Assembly: GCF_014695725.1 (NCBI RefSeq)
Contig: NZ_JACJOU010000017.1
Coordinates: 85,174-149,173, forward strand
Length of the DNA stretch: 64,000 bases
Reading direction: 5' to 3'
Source of the DNA: Microcoleus sp. FACHB-672
GTDB taxonomy: Bacteria; Cyanobacteriota; Cyanobacteriia; Cyanobacteriales; Oscillatoriaceae
The position numbers were made by a program, and so were the translations under genes. Under the pieces are notes generated by a model. The model made no database searches, was not told where the DNA came from, and saw only the letters and a list, made by a program, of their open reading frames with translations. Below are positions 26,554 to 35,560 of this stretch, piece by piece (position 1 is the stretch's first letter; every line of letters begins with the position of its first letter).

Positions 26554-27315
26554 TTATTTCGGTTTTTGAGCGGAAATCATTAATCGAGGGCCAGTAATTT
26601 TTTCATTCTTCCGTGCTTTGTAACTGGTGTAAGTTTTGATTTTTGTGAATCCTTGGTTTTTAATGAGATAGAGCAATTCTGAAAGGGACGTTATCGCAAA
26701 CTGATGCGTTTCATTAATTCTAACTTGGCCTTCTTCAGGATCGTCCCAAAAAAACAATTCTTCAGCCGTAAAAATACAGTTATGAAAATCTGCGGAATGA
26801 TGCACAACTAAATTAATGGTTTTTCCATCTCTGGTTGCTGTTCTTGCTGTACGATCTTTAAAGTTATTCAGAATCCACAAGAAGTTAGCGAGATCGAGAA
26901 AAAGAATGCCACCCGGTTTCAATGCTTGAAACATTCGTCGCAGCGTTTCAATTCGGTCTTCTATTTTAATCAGATACGAAAAAGGGCCGTTGATGGCTGC
27001 AATTATATTAAATTCTTCGATTTCCTGAATGCCGACGAACCCTTTCGGCAAAACGCTAACATTTTCAAATTCTTCTGCGACGAGTAAGGCTTGTGTAATA
27101 TAATCTGGATCAGGTTCCATTCCGACTGTTTCCCAACCAATTGTGCCAAACTCACGCAGCATTCGACCTGTGCCGCAGCCAATATCAAGAATCTTTACCG
27201 GCTCTGAAATCTCATAAGCACCGGCTAACCATTGTACAAATTTAATCACTTCAGATGTATCAGTTTGATAGAATGCTGAATACAGATCACTTCGTAAGTT
27301 GCCTTGAGTGTTCAT
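26554..27315 (-). CDS. Class I SAM-dependent methyltransferase
   Basis: The protein of about 253 residues has a Rossmann-type SAM site: ILDIGCGTGRMLREFG (motif I), an acidic residue at the end of strand 2 (GMEPDPDY), and LKPGGILFLDLANF after strand 4. The substrate is unknown. I place the start at the ATG at 27315, which has a GGAAGAAGGA ribosome site; the frame stays open upstream into the DJ-1 gene, but that part looks non-coding. The gap to the DJ-1/PfpI stop is 13 bases, so the two are probably co-transcribed, and ureC follows after about 116 bases. Its presence inside a urease operon is odd. Confidence 0.85.
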   Translation of the reverse strand: MNTQGNLRSDLYSAFYQTDTSEVIKFVQWLAGAYEISEPVKILDIGCGTGRMLREFGTIGWETVGMEPDPDYITQALLVAEEFENVSVLPKGFVGIQEIEEFNIIAAINGPFSYLIKIEDRIETLRRMFQALKPGGILFLDLANFLWILNNFKDRTARTATRDGKTINLVVHHSADFHNCIFTAEELFFWDDPEEGQVRINETHQFAITSLSELLYLIKNQGFTKIKTYTSYKARKNEKITGPRLMISAQKPK

Positions 27316-27328
27316 TTCCTTCTTCCTC

Positions 27329-27901
27329 TTATCCAATAACTTGTTGGTAGTCCATCTGCTGACGAATTTTGTCTTTGACTTCGCTGCCGGCCAACTTTTC
27401 ACACAAATATAATCCTAAATCAATGGATGAAGTTACACCTCTTGCTGTAATCACATCCCCTTCATCAACGATTCTGTCTGCAACAACAGATTCACAATAT
27501 TTTTTAAGTTCATTGAAAGCACTGGGATGAGTGGTTGCTTTCTTTCCTTTTAAAAAGCCGGCTTCACCTAATAAAAGAGAGCCGGTACAGACTGAAGCTT
27601 TTAGGGGGATGCTATGTGCCGTTCTCAACCATTCAATAAAATGAGTGCTGCTAACTAATTTTTGTAAATGTGTTCTAACTCCACCCGGTACAATAATCAT
27701 ATCGTATTCTTGAATCGATTCATTGATTTTTGTCGGCAAAAGTCGCAACCCATTTTCATCACTCACTTCTTGAAAAATCGCGCAAATATCCCAGGATAAT
27801 TCAGGCATAAATCCCATTGTTTTTAGGCGAATTAGCGGGTCGTAAACGCCAACAAAATCTAAAACAGTCATGCCTTGATAAATAATAAATGCAATCTTCA
27901 T
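27329..27901 (-). CDS. DJ-1/PfpI family protein
   Basis: This 190-residue glutamine-amidotransferase-like protein has the nucleophile elbow Cys in ASVCTGSLLLGEAG and the following TTHPSAFNEL segment, typical of the isonitrile-hydratase-like or AraC-regulator-like branch of DJ-1/PfpI. An N-terminal acidic residue usual near the active Cys is less clear (VLDFVGVYDPL). Known relatives include isonitrile hydratases, glyoxalase III and chaperone-like proteins, so the reaction is open. It lies between coq4 and a methyltransferase gene, 128 bases after coq4, in the group that links ureB to ureC. Confidence 0.85.
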   Translation of the reverse strand: MKIAFIIYQGMTVLDFVGVYDPLIRLKTMGFMPELSWDICAIFQEVSDENGLRLLPTKINESIQEYDMIIVPGGVRTHLQKLVSSTHFIEWLRTAHSIPLKASVCTGSLLLGEAGFLKGKKATTHPSAFNELKKYCESVVADRIVDEGDVITARGVTSSIDLGLYLCEKLAGSEVKDKIRQQMDYQQVIG

Positions 27902-28029
27902 AACAGCTTACTCATTTTAAGGAAATGTTAAGAATTATGCCCCTAGATTTCTAGAGAAATTCGGGGCAAGAAAAGCTTTGCTGATGCCTAGTTTCCGGGT
28001 CATTGCCGTTAGGAAGCTTATCTAGACGG

Positions 28030-28701
28030 CTAGGGAACATAAACTGACATCGGCTCAACACCTAATTCCTTCCTCCATTCTGATAGAGGTTTATCCCAAT
28101 GTTCTTCCCACTTTTGGGCTAAGAAGGGTTTTGCTTTTGCTCCCATTCTATATCCCACTGCAATGCGATCTAGCAAACTATCTAATCCTTCTGGCGCTTT
28201 GAATAGGGTACTCAATAAACCACCCGCTAATAAGACGGCTGACATGGTTCTACGCGTTTGAGCAAGCTCAAAAGCTTTCAGTCCTAATTCTCCCACAACA
28301 TCGACAGAGAAATCTGTCACGATATGCCAAATATCATGGGTTTGCCGGATGCGTAAAACAATGTAGCTGACGTCATCTTCAACTTTTAGTTTGCGATAAA
28401 AGTTGGGATCAAATCCCGCTTCTTTGATATAAGATGCGTAGGCATATCCCAAGGAGTTTTCAGGATATTTTAGTAAAGCTTCGATATCTGGGGATGGGGC
28501 AAGATAACGTTCTTGAATAATCTGGGCAACTTCAGGCTTAGATTTGACATACTCAACTGCTAGTTGAGTAGCTTTGGTATGACGCAGTCCATCTTCTATA
28601 TCGTAAACGGAATCTGTTTGAGAGGGATCTCTTAATATAGAAACCACTCCTTTTAAGGTATTCAAAAAATCTAAATTAAAGGCTTGTAACTTAGGTAACA
28701 T
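28030..28701 (-). CDS. Coq4-like protein
   Basis: The 223-residue protein has the Coq4 metal motif HDxxH-x11-E as HDIWH then Glu 12 residues on (HDIWHIVTDFSVDVVGE). In mitochondria Coq4 acts in ubiquinone synthesis, where it removes and hydroxylates at ring C1. Cyanobacteria make plastoquinone rather than ubiquinone, so the role here is unclear; many cyanobacteria carry such homologues. The gene follows ureB by 38 bases on the same strand and is likely co-transcribed with it. The LLSTLFKAPEGLDSLLDRIA and YRMGAKAKPFLAQKWEEHW parts are also family-typical. Confidence 0.85.
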   Translation of the reverse strand: MLPKLQAFNLDFLNTLKGVVSILRDPSQTDSVYDIEDGLRHTKATQLAVEYVKSKPEVAQIIQERYLAPSPDIEALLKYPENSLGYAYASYIKEAGFDPNFYRKLKVEDDVSYIVLRIRQTHDIWHIVTDFSVDVVGELGLKAFELAQTRRTMSAVLLAGGLLSTLFKAPEGLDSLLDRIAVGYRMGAKAKPFLAQKWEEHWDKPLSEWRKELGVEPMSVYVP

Positions 28702-28739
28702 AAAGTTTCCTCAAAACAATTTTTGATGAGATGGGAAAA

Positions 28740-29048
28740 TTATGACAAATATCCATTGATTTTGCTATTGAAGCCGTAGACTTGACGGCTGCCAGCAAAG
28801 GAGACTAATTCAACTTCTTTTTCATCCCCAGGCTCAAACCGGACTGCTGTGCCGGCAGGAATATTAAGGCGCATTCCTCGTGCGGTTTCACGTTCAAAAT
28901 TTAAAGACTCATTCACTTCATAAAAGTGGAAGTGGGAACCCACTTGAATGGGGCGATCTCCGGTGTTAGCGACAGGCAACCGTACGGTGTTACGTCCTGA
29001 ATTTAATTCAATTTCCCCGTCTTGGGCAATAATTTCCCCTGGAATCAT
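28740..29048 (-). CDS. ureB: Urease subunit beta
   Basis: This 102-residue structural subunit of urease begins [16 protein letters not shown] and shows the conserved [15 protein letters not shown] segment and [20 protein letters not shown]. It assembles with UreA and UreC. The ATG at 29048 is preceded by an AGAGGA ribosome site. It heads a minus-strand group with coq4, a DJ-1 gene, a methyltransferase gene and finally ureC. In most bacteria ureB is directly next to ureA and ureC; here both neighbours are missing. Confidence 0.97.
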   Translation of the reverse strand: MIPGEIIAQDGEIELNSGRNTVRLPVANTGDRPIQVGSHFHFYEVNESLNFERETARGMRLNIPAGTAVRFEPGDEKEVELVSFAGSRQVYGFNSKINGYLS

Positions 29049-29231
29049 CGGTATCCTCTTATAGGTATTTGTGTGTCATCGGCGTTACGCTTATCATTCC
29101 CAATTATGGCCGGCATTAGAATTAATCGTACGGCTAACAGGGGCAGGTTTGTGAGTCTCGCCGACATGACACCAGTTTCTCACTTCCGGCGTGAAATCGC
29201 TACCTGCCGGCACCATTATTTCACTGGAAAT

Positions 29232-29260
29232 AAAAAACCCGTTCTTGATTAGAAAACGGG
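29232..29260 (-). terminator. Intrinsic terminator of the HD-domain gene
   Basis: Read on the minus strand, CCCGTT and AACGGG (29238-29243 and 29255-29260, loop 11) form a stem followed by TTTTTTATTT. It lies about 45 bases beyond the HD-protein stop and separates that gene from ureB. Confidence 0.7.
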
Positions 29261-29304
29261 CGACTTTTATATGAAGTATCTAATTTTGATTTTTTCCAGT
29301 CTGT

Positions 29305-30168
29305 CTAGGCAGCAACTGCCACCTTTGCTGGCGACGGCGTTTCATGTTCCACCCGGAATACATTCGCATAGAGGTTAGCGAGAATTTGTTTTCCCTCTTG
29401 CGTAAGGTCTAAATAAAGAAGTGCGTCCTGAATGTAAGGATAAACAACGTTCCAGTAAAACTTCGGGTAGTTCTTTCGTAAATCTCCGGGATGGCGATAT
29501 CCTAATATTTTATCCTGGCCGGTTTCTACAAATTCGTAAAAGAGAGCGCTAATCTTTTGTAAGTAGCGCGGATCGCTTAACTGACCGATCAGATCGGCAG
29601 CGCGAACCAGTCCCGGATAGTTGATGGTATCTTGATGATCTTCATCTTTGGGTACAGGGAAACGCGTGAGTTCAATATTACCCTTGATCACCTCAGCATC
29701 TATTAGCAGGTGACCCCCAAACCTTTCGTTAATAAAAAGTTTGCCCCGATCCACATGATAAGGTGTAAGACTGGCATCGGTTGAGCCTACCGGCAAGTTC
29801 ACTAATTTGCCATCAATGCCGGTGGCGTATAACCTTTCTGCGTCTTTGTCTTGCCGGCAAACACCTTTAACATATCCGATGTCATGGCATAACAAAGAAA
29901 TAGTGAAGTGCAGCCAATCTTCGCAGGAAACCCCTCCTTCACGGATGTGCTTGCCTCGCAAAATTTCCTGCCCGACTAAGGTGACTAAGATTGTATGTTC
30001 GACGTTGTGATAAAGGGCGTCGCTGTTTGCGATATTTTCTAAGGCCATGTTGCCGGCCCAAGCAATAATATCTGCATAGTCTGGCTTGTACCCCCCGTAG
30101 GTGCGTTTGTAGCCAGTCTGCAATTTTTCAACAAAGGCGCTTATCAGGAGTTCTGTGCCATTAAACAT
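29305..30168 (-). CDS. HD-domain metal-dependent phosphohydrolase
   Basis: The protein of about 287 residues contains HD/PDEase-type metal ligands: HNVEHTILV, then CHDIGY, then Asp of RAADLIGQ. This set is typical of phosphodiesterases and related hydrolases; a family of similar size is common in cyanobacteria. The substrate is unknown. I placed the start at the ATG at 30168, which has GGAGG seven bases upstream, rather than at the ATG at 30207. A terminator follows at 29232-29260. It stands between the ureB group and ureE but has no evident link to urea. Confidence 0.85.
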   Translation of the reverse strand: MFNGTELLISAFVEKLQTGYKRTYGGYKPDYADIIAWAGNMALENIANSDALYHNVEHTILVTLVGQEILRGKHIREGGVSCEDWLHFTISLLCHDIGYVKGVCRQDKDAERLYATGIDGKLVNLPVGSTDASLTPYHVDRGKLFINERFGGHLLIDAEVIKGNIELTRFPVPKDEDHQDTINYPGLVRAADLIGQLSDPRYLQKISALFYEFVETGQDKILGYRHPGDLRKNYPKFYWNVVYPYIQDALLYLDLTQEGKQILANLYANVFRVEHETPSPAKVAVAA

Positions 30169-30276
30169 TTGATTTCCTCCCCCCATCACAGGAGTGTTAC
30201 CACTCATTCAAATTAGTATAAAGTTAAATTCATAAATAGAAGTCTAGCACTCGTTCTTTAGGGAGGTTTTTTCGAT

Positions 30277-30477
30277 TTAATCTGCCAGACCCAGCCATCC
30301 CCGGCGCACTGCGTAGAGCAAGCGGTTGATCAGCCTATAGTCTTGGGTACTGATACGATCAGTCAATAAGAGCGCTCGGATCTCCTCTCTCTGACATACC
30401 TTTAATGTACCAGTTTCCCAAACCTCGAAAGAGATTTCCGTAAGGCTAAATTGTGGTAGGGGATTTAAAAACTGCAT
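30277..30477 (-). CDS. Small conserved cyanobacterial-type protein, unknown function
   Basis: The 66-residue product has a pattern I associate with small cyanobacterial proteins: a C-terminal helix reading RLINRLLYAVRRGWLGLAD after a REEIRALLL segment. The function is unknown. There is no strong ribosome site at the ATG at 30477. It is divergent from ureE. Confidence comes from the amino-acid pattern rather than from context. Confidence 0.6.
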   Translation of the reverse strand: MQFLNPLPQFSLTEISFEVWETGTLKVCQREEIRALLLTDRISTQDYRLINRLLYAVRRGWLGLAD

Positions 30478-30725
30478 GATGTTATATAAAACTCAACACC
30501 TCTATAATGCGTCATTTTTCTGCATAATCCTGTGATTAAAATCTGTAAAACGCTGTGACACTTACCTGCAACATTTGTGAGGTAAATCTCTAGTAACTGG
30601 CGATCTAAATCTGGCAGGATTGGTGATACTTATCACTGGCTCAGCTTCTCAGGGTGTGTGATCGCTCTTGTCTTTTGTGCCGGCTTTTGCGAAATGATTG
30701 AGAAAATTGAGAGAATTATTGAGCC

Positions 30726-31190
30726 ATGTCAGATTATCCTACACCCGCACTCGTGATGTTAACGCTCACACAACGGTTGCCGGCAAACCCAGGGGCAATT
30801 GTGATGTTAACCCTTGCTCTCACAGCCGAGGAACGCTGTCGTAGCCGCTACCGGCTGGAAACGCCTGAGCTATCAGTATCGCTGCAACTGCCACGAGGAA
30901 CGGTGTTACACGATGGCGATCTTTTGCAACCGGCAAATGGTGAGCAGTTCGTGCGAGTTGTGGCCAAACCAGAGCCGGTGTACACTGTGAGCGGTCAAAC
31001 TCCCTTAGATTTGTTGCGTGCTGCCTATCATTTGGGCAATCGTCATGTGCCTTTAGAAATCACATCCACTTATTTAAAATTAGCACCCGATCCGGTACTG
31101 CGGTCAATGCTAGAGCAACTGGGGATTGAGGTGCGGGAGGAAATATCGCCCTTTCAGCCGGAAGCCGGTGCTTATGGGCATAGTCATTGA
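30726..31190 (+). CDS. ureE: Urease accessory protein UreE (nickel chaperone)
   Basis: The 154-residue nickel metallochaperone delivers Ni to the UreG-UreF-UreD-apourease complex. The N-terminal beta domain ends near residue 70, and the C-terminal ferredoxin-like domain has [17 protein letters not shown], including the conserved metal-binding His of GNRH. The tail is short with two His (YGHSH), unlike the long poly-His tail of Klebsiella UreE. It is the first gene of the plus-strand group ureE-ureF-GNAT-ureG. Its stop codon TGA overlaps the start of a composite repeat that fills the gap to ureF. Confidence 0.93.
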   Translation: MSDYPTPALVMLTLTQRLPANPGAIVMLTLALTAEERCRSRYRLETPELSVSLQLPRGTVLHDGDLLQPANGEQFVRVVAKPEPVYTVSGQTPLDLLRAAYHLGNRHVPLEITSTYLKLAPDPVLRSMLEQLGIEVREEISPFQPEAGAYGHSH

Positions 31191-31263
31191 GTGCCGAGTG
31201 GGGGAGAGTTAGAGAGTATTGTTTATTATTTGTTAACTATGCCCAATGCCCCATTCCCCATTC
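31188..31263 (+). repeat. Composite intergenic repeat, copy 3, ending at the ureF start
   Basis: The element reads GAGTGCCGAGTGGGGGAGAG from the ureE stop, passes an AT-rich middle, and ends in ATGCCCAATGCCCCATTCCC units. The last base touches the ureF ATG at 31264, so no ordinary ribosome site is possible there. Confidence 0.6.
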
Positions 31264-31941
31264 ATGTTAAATAATTTAGCACTTTTAAATTTGTTACAGT
31301 TGGCGAGTCCGACGTTGCCAGTGGGAGCTTATAGCTATTCGGAAGGACTAGAAACGCTAGTTAGTAATGGTACGATTGACAGCCGGCAGAGTTTAGAAAA
31401 CTGGATATTGCACTCTCTAAAATCTGGGGGAATTCGGCTGGAAGCAGCAATGATGGTACGTGCTTATCGGGCTGCTGAAGTTGGGGATCTGGATGGCTTA
31501 AAATATTGGAATGCTTGGGCAACAGCGGCAAGAGAAACGGAAGAGTTGCGGCAGCAAAGTTTGCAGATGGGAAGTGCTTTAAACCGGCTGCTTAGGGCAA
31601 TGCAGCCGCAGTTGGATGTTTGCTTGAGTGCTTGCGGGAATCCTTGTAATTTTGCAATGGCTTTTGGGATCGCGGCTCAATTTTGGCAGATTGATTGTGA
31701 AGCGGCTGTGCTAGGTTATCTACACAGTTGGGCGTCCAATTTAATCGGTGCCGGTGTTAAACTGATTCCCCTCGGTCAAACTGCCGGCCAACAGTTATTA
31801 CTGAGTTTATATCCAAATTTAATTGCAGCTACTCAAGAAATTTTATGCTGGGAAGATGACGATTTAAGCGTTTGTAGTTGGGGCTTGTCTCTGGCGAGTA
31901 TGAACCATGAAACGCTTTACACTCGGCTATTTCGTAGTTAA
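31264..31941 (+). CDS. ureF: Urease accessory protein UreF
   Basis: The 225-residue all-helical protein joins UreD on apourease and activates UreG for nickel transfer. Family features are [20 protein letters not shown] near the start and [18 protein letters not shown] toward the end. I chose the ATG at 31264; the frame opens earlier at 31246, but those codons are translated repeat sequence. The upstream C-rich repeat leaves no Shine-Dalgarno, so translation may depend on coupling with ureE or on leaderless-like entry. A GNAT gene follows after 30 bases. Confidence 0.95.
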   Translation: MLNNLALLNLLQLASPTLPVGAYSYSEGLETLVSNGTIDSRQSLENWILHSLKSGGIRLEAAMMVRAYRAAEVGDLDGLKYWNAWATAARETEELRQQSLQMGSALNRLLRAMQPQLDVCLSACGNPCNFAMAFGIAAQFWQIDCEAAVLGYLHSWASNLIGAGVKLIPLGQTAGQQLLLSLYPNLIAATQEILCWEDDDLSVCSWGLSLASMNHETLYTRLFRS

Positions 31942-31971
31942 AACTCTCTAATTTTTTAAAGGTGAAAACTC

Positions 31972-32781
31972 ATGGATGAATCCACACTTGCTCAATTAAA
32001 GCGAATCTCACAAAGTGTCAACTTAGTAGCAGCACAAGGACGGGAAGTGGTTACAGTTGGGCCTTTTCAAGCACTGCTCGATCCGTCTACAGATATGATT
32101 TGGCTCAACTATGCGGTTCCCATCGCCCCGTTAGGAAGCGCTAGAGAGGTTGCTGAAGCACTGACAGAACTGCGGCGTGTGTTTGCTGATCGCCACCGTA
32201 CCATCCGCTTTGAGTTTATAGAGGCACTTTGGCCGGCACTTCCTGGGGCATTAGAAGAGGCCGGTTTGCAGCTACAGGGACGTCAACCGCTGATGCTGTG
32301 TACACCTGCTGATTTCCAACCATTTAACGCCCCTGATGTGCGGGTGCAACGGCTCACTAACACCGACAAAGATATTCTCACAGAGTATTTATCCATACAA
32401 AGCGAAAGTTTCAACTCTGGAGAGGCCAATGAATTTCCATCTACAGAGATGGTCGAGCAGTTGCGCGAACATTTGCAGCGTGGCAGTTGGCGATGCGCGA
32501 TGGCAACTCTTGAGGGAATGCCGGCAGGCGGTGGCTGTATAACGCCCTTGGAAGGGCTTTGTGAGCTTGTCGGTGTCGGGACATTACCCTCGATGCGTCG
32601 GCGGGGTGTGGCGGCTACGCTGTGCAGCTTTCTGGTGCAAGATCATTTTGACTGTGGGGGCGATTTGGTTTGGCTTTCTGCCGGCGATGCTGTTTCTCAA
32701 GCACTTTACCAAAAGATTGGATTTAGCGTGGTCAATACGCAGTTAAACTATATTGATGCGGAGAAAAATCTTGCTACTTAA
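31972..32781 (+). CDS. GNAT-family N-acetyltransferase
   Basis: The 269-residue protein carries one GNAT domain in its C-terminal half: VGVGTLPSMRRRGVAATLC includes the acetyl-CoA pyrophosphate-binding loop R-R-x-G-x-A, followed by LYQKIGFSVV. The N-terminal half is a less conserved alpha/beta region. The substrate is unknown. It has its own AAAGG ribosome site and sits between ureF and ureG, an unusual place for an acetyltransferase. It may simply be a passenger in the urease group. Confidence 0.85.
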   Translation: MDESTLAQLKRISQSVNLVAAQGREVVTVGPFQALLDPSTDMIWLNYAVPIAPLGSAREVAEALTELRRVFADRHRTIRFEFIEALWPALPGALEEAGLQLQGRQPLMLCTPADFQPFNAPDVRVQRLTNTDKDILTEYLSIQSESFNSGEANEFPSTEMVEQLREHLQRGSWRCAMATLEGMPAGGGCITPLEGLCELVGVGTLPSMRRRGVAATLCSFLVQDHFDCGGDLVWLSAGDAVSQALYQKIGFSVVNTQLNYIDAEKNLAT

Positions 32782-32845
32782 AGCTTAAAATATCAAAGCT
32801 AATAATGGTCTAAACCGTAATTTTTTCCTTTATCATCTCACACCT

Positions 32846-32865
32846 ATGCCCCATGCCCCACGCCC
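32846..32865 (+). repeat. Short C-rich repeat upstream of ureG
   Basis: ATGCCCCATGCCCCACGCCC is a copy of the ATGCCCC-type heptamer repeat. It lies in the 125-base gap between the GNAT gene and ureG. Confidence 0.6.
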
Positions 32866-32906
32866 AAAGAACTTATGTCTTTAAAAGTAAATTAGTATAA
32901 ATTCTT

Positions 32907-33503
32907 ATGAGTGCATTTCGTGTAGGAATTGCCGGCCCTGTTGGATCGGGAAAAACTGCTTTAGTTGATGCTTTATGCAAGGCGATGCGGCAGCAGTACA
33001 AAATTGCGGTTGTTACGAATGATATTTACACCCAAGAAGACGCTCAATTTTTGGTTCGCTCTCAAGCGTTAGAACAGGAACGCATTGTAGGAGTAGAAAC
33101 CGGCGGCTGTCCCCATACTGCTATTCGCGAGGATGCTTCGATTAATTTGGTGGCGATTGAACAGTTGGAGGTGCGGTTTTCAGACTTAGATTTAGTATTT
33201 GTAGAAAGTGGGGGAGATAATCTCGCCTCAACGTTCAGTCCTGAGTTAGTTGATTTAACGATTTATGTGATTGATGTGGCTGCCGGCGACAAAATTCCTC
33301 GCAAAGGTGGCCCTGGAATTACCAAGTCAGATTTGCTAGTTATTAATAAGATTGACTTGGCTCCTTATGTTGGGGCCGACTTGGGTGTAATGGAACGCGA
33401 TACTAAAAGAATGAGAGGAGAAAAACCGTTTGTTTTTGCTAATTTAAAAAGTCAGGAAGGACTAAAAATTGTGGTTAACTTTATCCGTTATCATCTAAGC
33501 TAA
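32907..33503 (+). CDS. ureG: Urease accessory GTPase UreG
   Basis: This 198-residue SIMIBI-class GTPase powers insertion of nickel into urease. It has the P-loop GPVGSGKT at residues 10-17, the family's [16 protein letters not shown], the metal-binding Cys-Pro-His in [18 protein letters not shown], and the NKID guanine-specificity motif. Nothing is missing. It ends the ureE-ureF-GNAT-ureG run. A hairpin at 33511-33543 separates it from the convergent porin gene. Confidence 0.98.
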   Translation: MSAFRVGIAGPVGSGKTALVDALCKAMRQQYKIAVVTNDIYTQEDAQFLVRSQALEQERIVGVETGGCPHTAIREDASINLVAIEQLEVRFSDLDLVFVESGGDNLASTFSPELVDLTIYVIDVAAGDKIPRKGGPGITKSDLLVINKIDLAPYVGADLGVMERDTKRMRGEKPFVFANLKSQEGLKIVVNFIRYHLS

Positions 33504-33510
33504 TTTCTGT

Positions 33511-33543
33511 TTTGTAGGACGGGGAAAATGCCCATCCTACAAA
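33511..33543. terminator. Hairpin between the convergent ureG and porin genes
   Basis: TTTGTAGGA (33511-33519) pairs with TCCTACAAA (33535-33543). A C/A mismatch and three further GC pairs extend the stem, leaving a 7-base loop. There is no long T-run, so it may be a weak bidirectional terminator or an mRNA end-stabilising structure. Confidence 0.5.
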
Positions 33544-33561
33544 GGTGGCAGATTTAGCTTA

Positions 33562-35289
33562 TTAGAACGTAAATGTGGTGCGGAGTGTCCCGACATACAT
33601 CGTTTTGTTTTCGTTGTTGTGTTCAGGATCGAGAATGACCATTAAACCTGGGGTAATGCCGATATTGTCTGTAATTTGATAGCGATAAAACGCTTCTAAA
33701 TGTAAAGAGGAATCTCTATCTTCAGCAACATCACTATTGGTTATTTTTGGCGGCATTCCCACGACAATTCCCCCTAAGCTACCTTCTTTACCAAGGTCTG
33801 GAAAAGCTAAAGTAAGTGCCCAGTTTAAAATCGTGGCCTCGTCTCCCCGGTTTGCAACTCTCACTCCATTACTAAAAGCATTATTTTGAGCAGTTGCTTC
33901 TGTCCTACCAACCCAACCGCCTAAAACAAATCTGGGACTGAGTCGCCAAGTCGCTTCTATGCCATAAGAATCTAATGAAGTGGCAACATCTCCAAAGGGT
34001 TTTTCTGCTAAGGCGCTGCCAACTCCACCGGCAGTGCTGACATTATTATTTGCCACATCTTCTCCGGTAAAATAAGAGCGCACATAAGTCAAACCTAAAC
34101 CTATACTTTCGGTGGGTTGCACAGTTACTTGCGCGATCGCACCAAAAGTCCCATTAAAAAATCCGCGTTTAGGACTCGGATCGCCACCTGAAAGATAATT
34201 GCCGGCTAAATAACCTACAGATACACCTAATCTTTTGCTGAAATTATAGGTGGCTCCCGCACCTACACCGGCACCACTCAGCCGATAAATAGGGTTACGC
34301 TGTCCAAATTGAGAGATAGTTCCTAGGGCAGCGCCGCCATAATCTAGGGCGTTGAGTGATGGGGCAAAATCATCGAGTTTACCGCCGGCAAATTCGATTA
34401 AAACGTTGCCTTTGTCGCCGAGAGGAAAGTTATACCAACCTAAATCAATGTCGAAATTATTGCCATTACCTCTATCTGGGTGGAGTCGCGCCATATTTGT
34501 GCCGGCAGCAGCACCTAAATTAGGAGTATTCGATGCGTATAAGCGAACTAATAAGCTATCTTTGCCCGTGAAACTTGTAATAAAATTGAGCCGCACTCGC
34601 TCAGATAAAGTGGGTACTGCGTTTCTGCCGGTGTCGATTTCTCCGATTATGTCGCTGGCAGCAAATACGACTTCTCCAACAAGTTTTGTGGTTGTAGAGA
34701 ATTGATTGGCTTCTAATTCCGATGTACGGGCTTCTAAAGCGTCAATCCGATTTCTTAGAGTAGCTAGCTCACCTTGAAATTCTTCAAGCAGCCGGTTAAG
34801 AATTGCTAAATCTTCTTGGGTGACGAAGTCTCCCCCTGGCTGAATAAGCTGGGTAATGGCTTCCAAACAGGCATTTAAACCGGCAGCAAATTCATATCGC
34901 GTGATGGCGCGGTTTCCTCGAAATGTTCCATCGGGATATCCAGCGATACAGCCATATCGTTCAACTAAATTTTGTAAAGCTTGAAATGCCCAATCAGTCG
35001 GTTGCACATCAGACAGTTGGGAAACAGATGTTACTTGCTCCATTTCCTGATTTTCTACAGGAGTTTCGGCATTTTCTATTTGAGGGCTATCAAGATTTAA
35101 TGGCTCATTTAGTGCGGGCATTTCTTCAACTGCTGCCGGCTCGATTGCGCTATCCTCAGATTTAATTGGCGACTCAAGAATTTGTAACTTTTTTGGAGAT
35201 TCTTCAGCAATTGTCGCCATTGAAACACCCAGCACAGAGATTAAAATTGCAGGGCTAATGAGCAACAATCGCCACAAAACTTTATGCAT
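33562..35289 (-). CDS. SLH-domain outer-membrane porin (iron-uptake porin/OprB type)
   Basis: The protein of about 575 residues starts with a signal peptide (LWRLLLISPAILISVLGVSM). An SLH domain (about residues 90-150, DVQPTDWAFQALQNLVERYG and FRGNRAITRYEFA) binds peptidoglycan-linked polymer. A coiled coil (LRNRIDALEARTSELEANQF) follows. The C-terminal two thirds is a beta barrel of the OprB/carbohydrate-porin family ending in an aromatic strand (TLRTTFTF). Cyanobacterial members of this type are called iron-uptake or general inorganic-ion porins. I used the ATG at 35289; a GTG three codons upstream is possible. It is divergent from urtA and shares a 360-base spacer with it. Confidence 0.92.
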   Translation of the reverse strand: MHKVLWRLLLISPAILISVLGVSMATIAEESPKKLQILESPIKSEDSAIEPAAVEEMPALNEPLNLDSPQIENAETPVENQEMEQVTSVSQLSDVQPTDWAFQALQNLVERYGCIAGYPDGTFRGNRAITRYEFAAGLNACLEAITQLIQPGGDFVTQEDLAILNRLLEEFQGELATLRNRIDALEARTSELEANQFSTTTKLVGEVVFAASDIIGEIDTGRNAVPTLSERVRLNFITSFTGKDSLLVRLYASNTPNLGAAAGTNMARLHPDRGNGNNFDIDLGWYNFPLGDKGNVLIEFAGGKLDDFAPSLNALDYGGAALGTISQFGQRNPIYRLSGAGVGAGATYNFSKRLGVSVGYLAGNYLSGGDPSPKRGFFNGTFGAIAQVTVQPTESIGLGLTYVRSYFTGEDVANNNVSTAGGVGSALAEKPFGDVATSLDSYGIEATWRLSPRFVLGGWVGRTEATAQNNAFSNGVRVANRGDEATILNWALTLAFPDLGKEGSLGGIVVGMPPKITNSDVAEDRDSSLHLEAFYRYQITDNIGITPGLMVILDPEHNNENKTMYVGTLRTTFTF

Positions 35290-35560
35290 TTTTCTCACAC
35301 CCGGACACAGAGATGAATAGCGAAAAAAATAGCAAAAGCTGCTTTAGGATAATGTAGTCCAAGCTACAAGATCGCTTAACAGATCGAAGGCTGGGGAAGG
35401 CTGGTTGCGCTGGCAGTAGAATGATTAAAAATCCATAAACAGTGCAAAAGAAAGTGAAATTAGAACATCTAGACTGCTCACACTTCAGCGTTGGTAAGGC
35501 TTTGCCAATAGTAAAAATTAGTTTAAGTCTTGGGACACTTGTTAGAAAAATTAGAATTTT

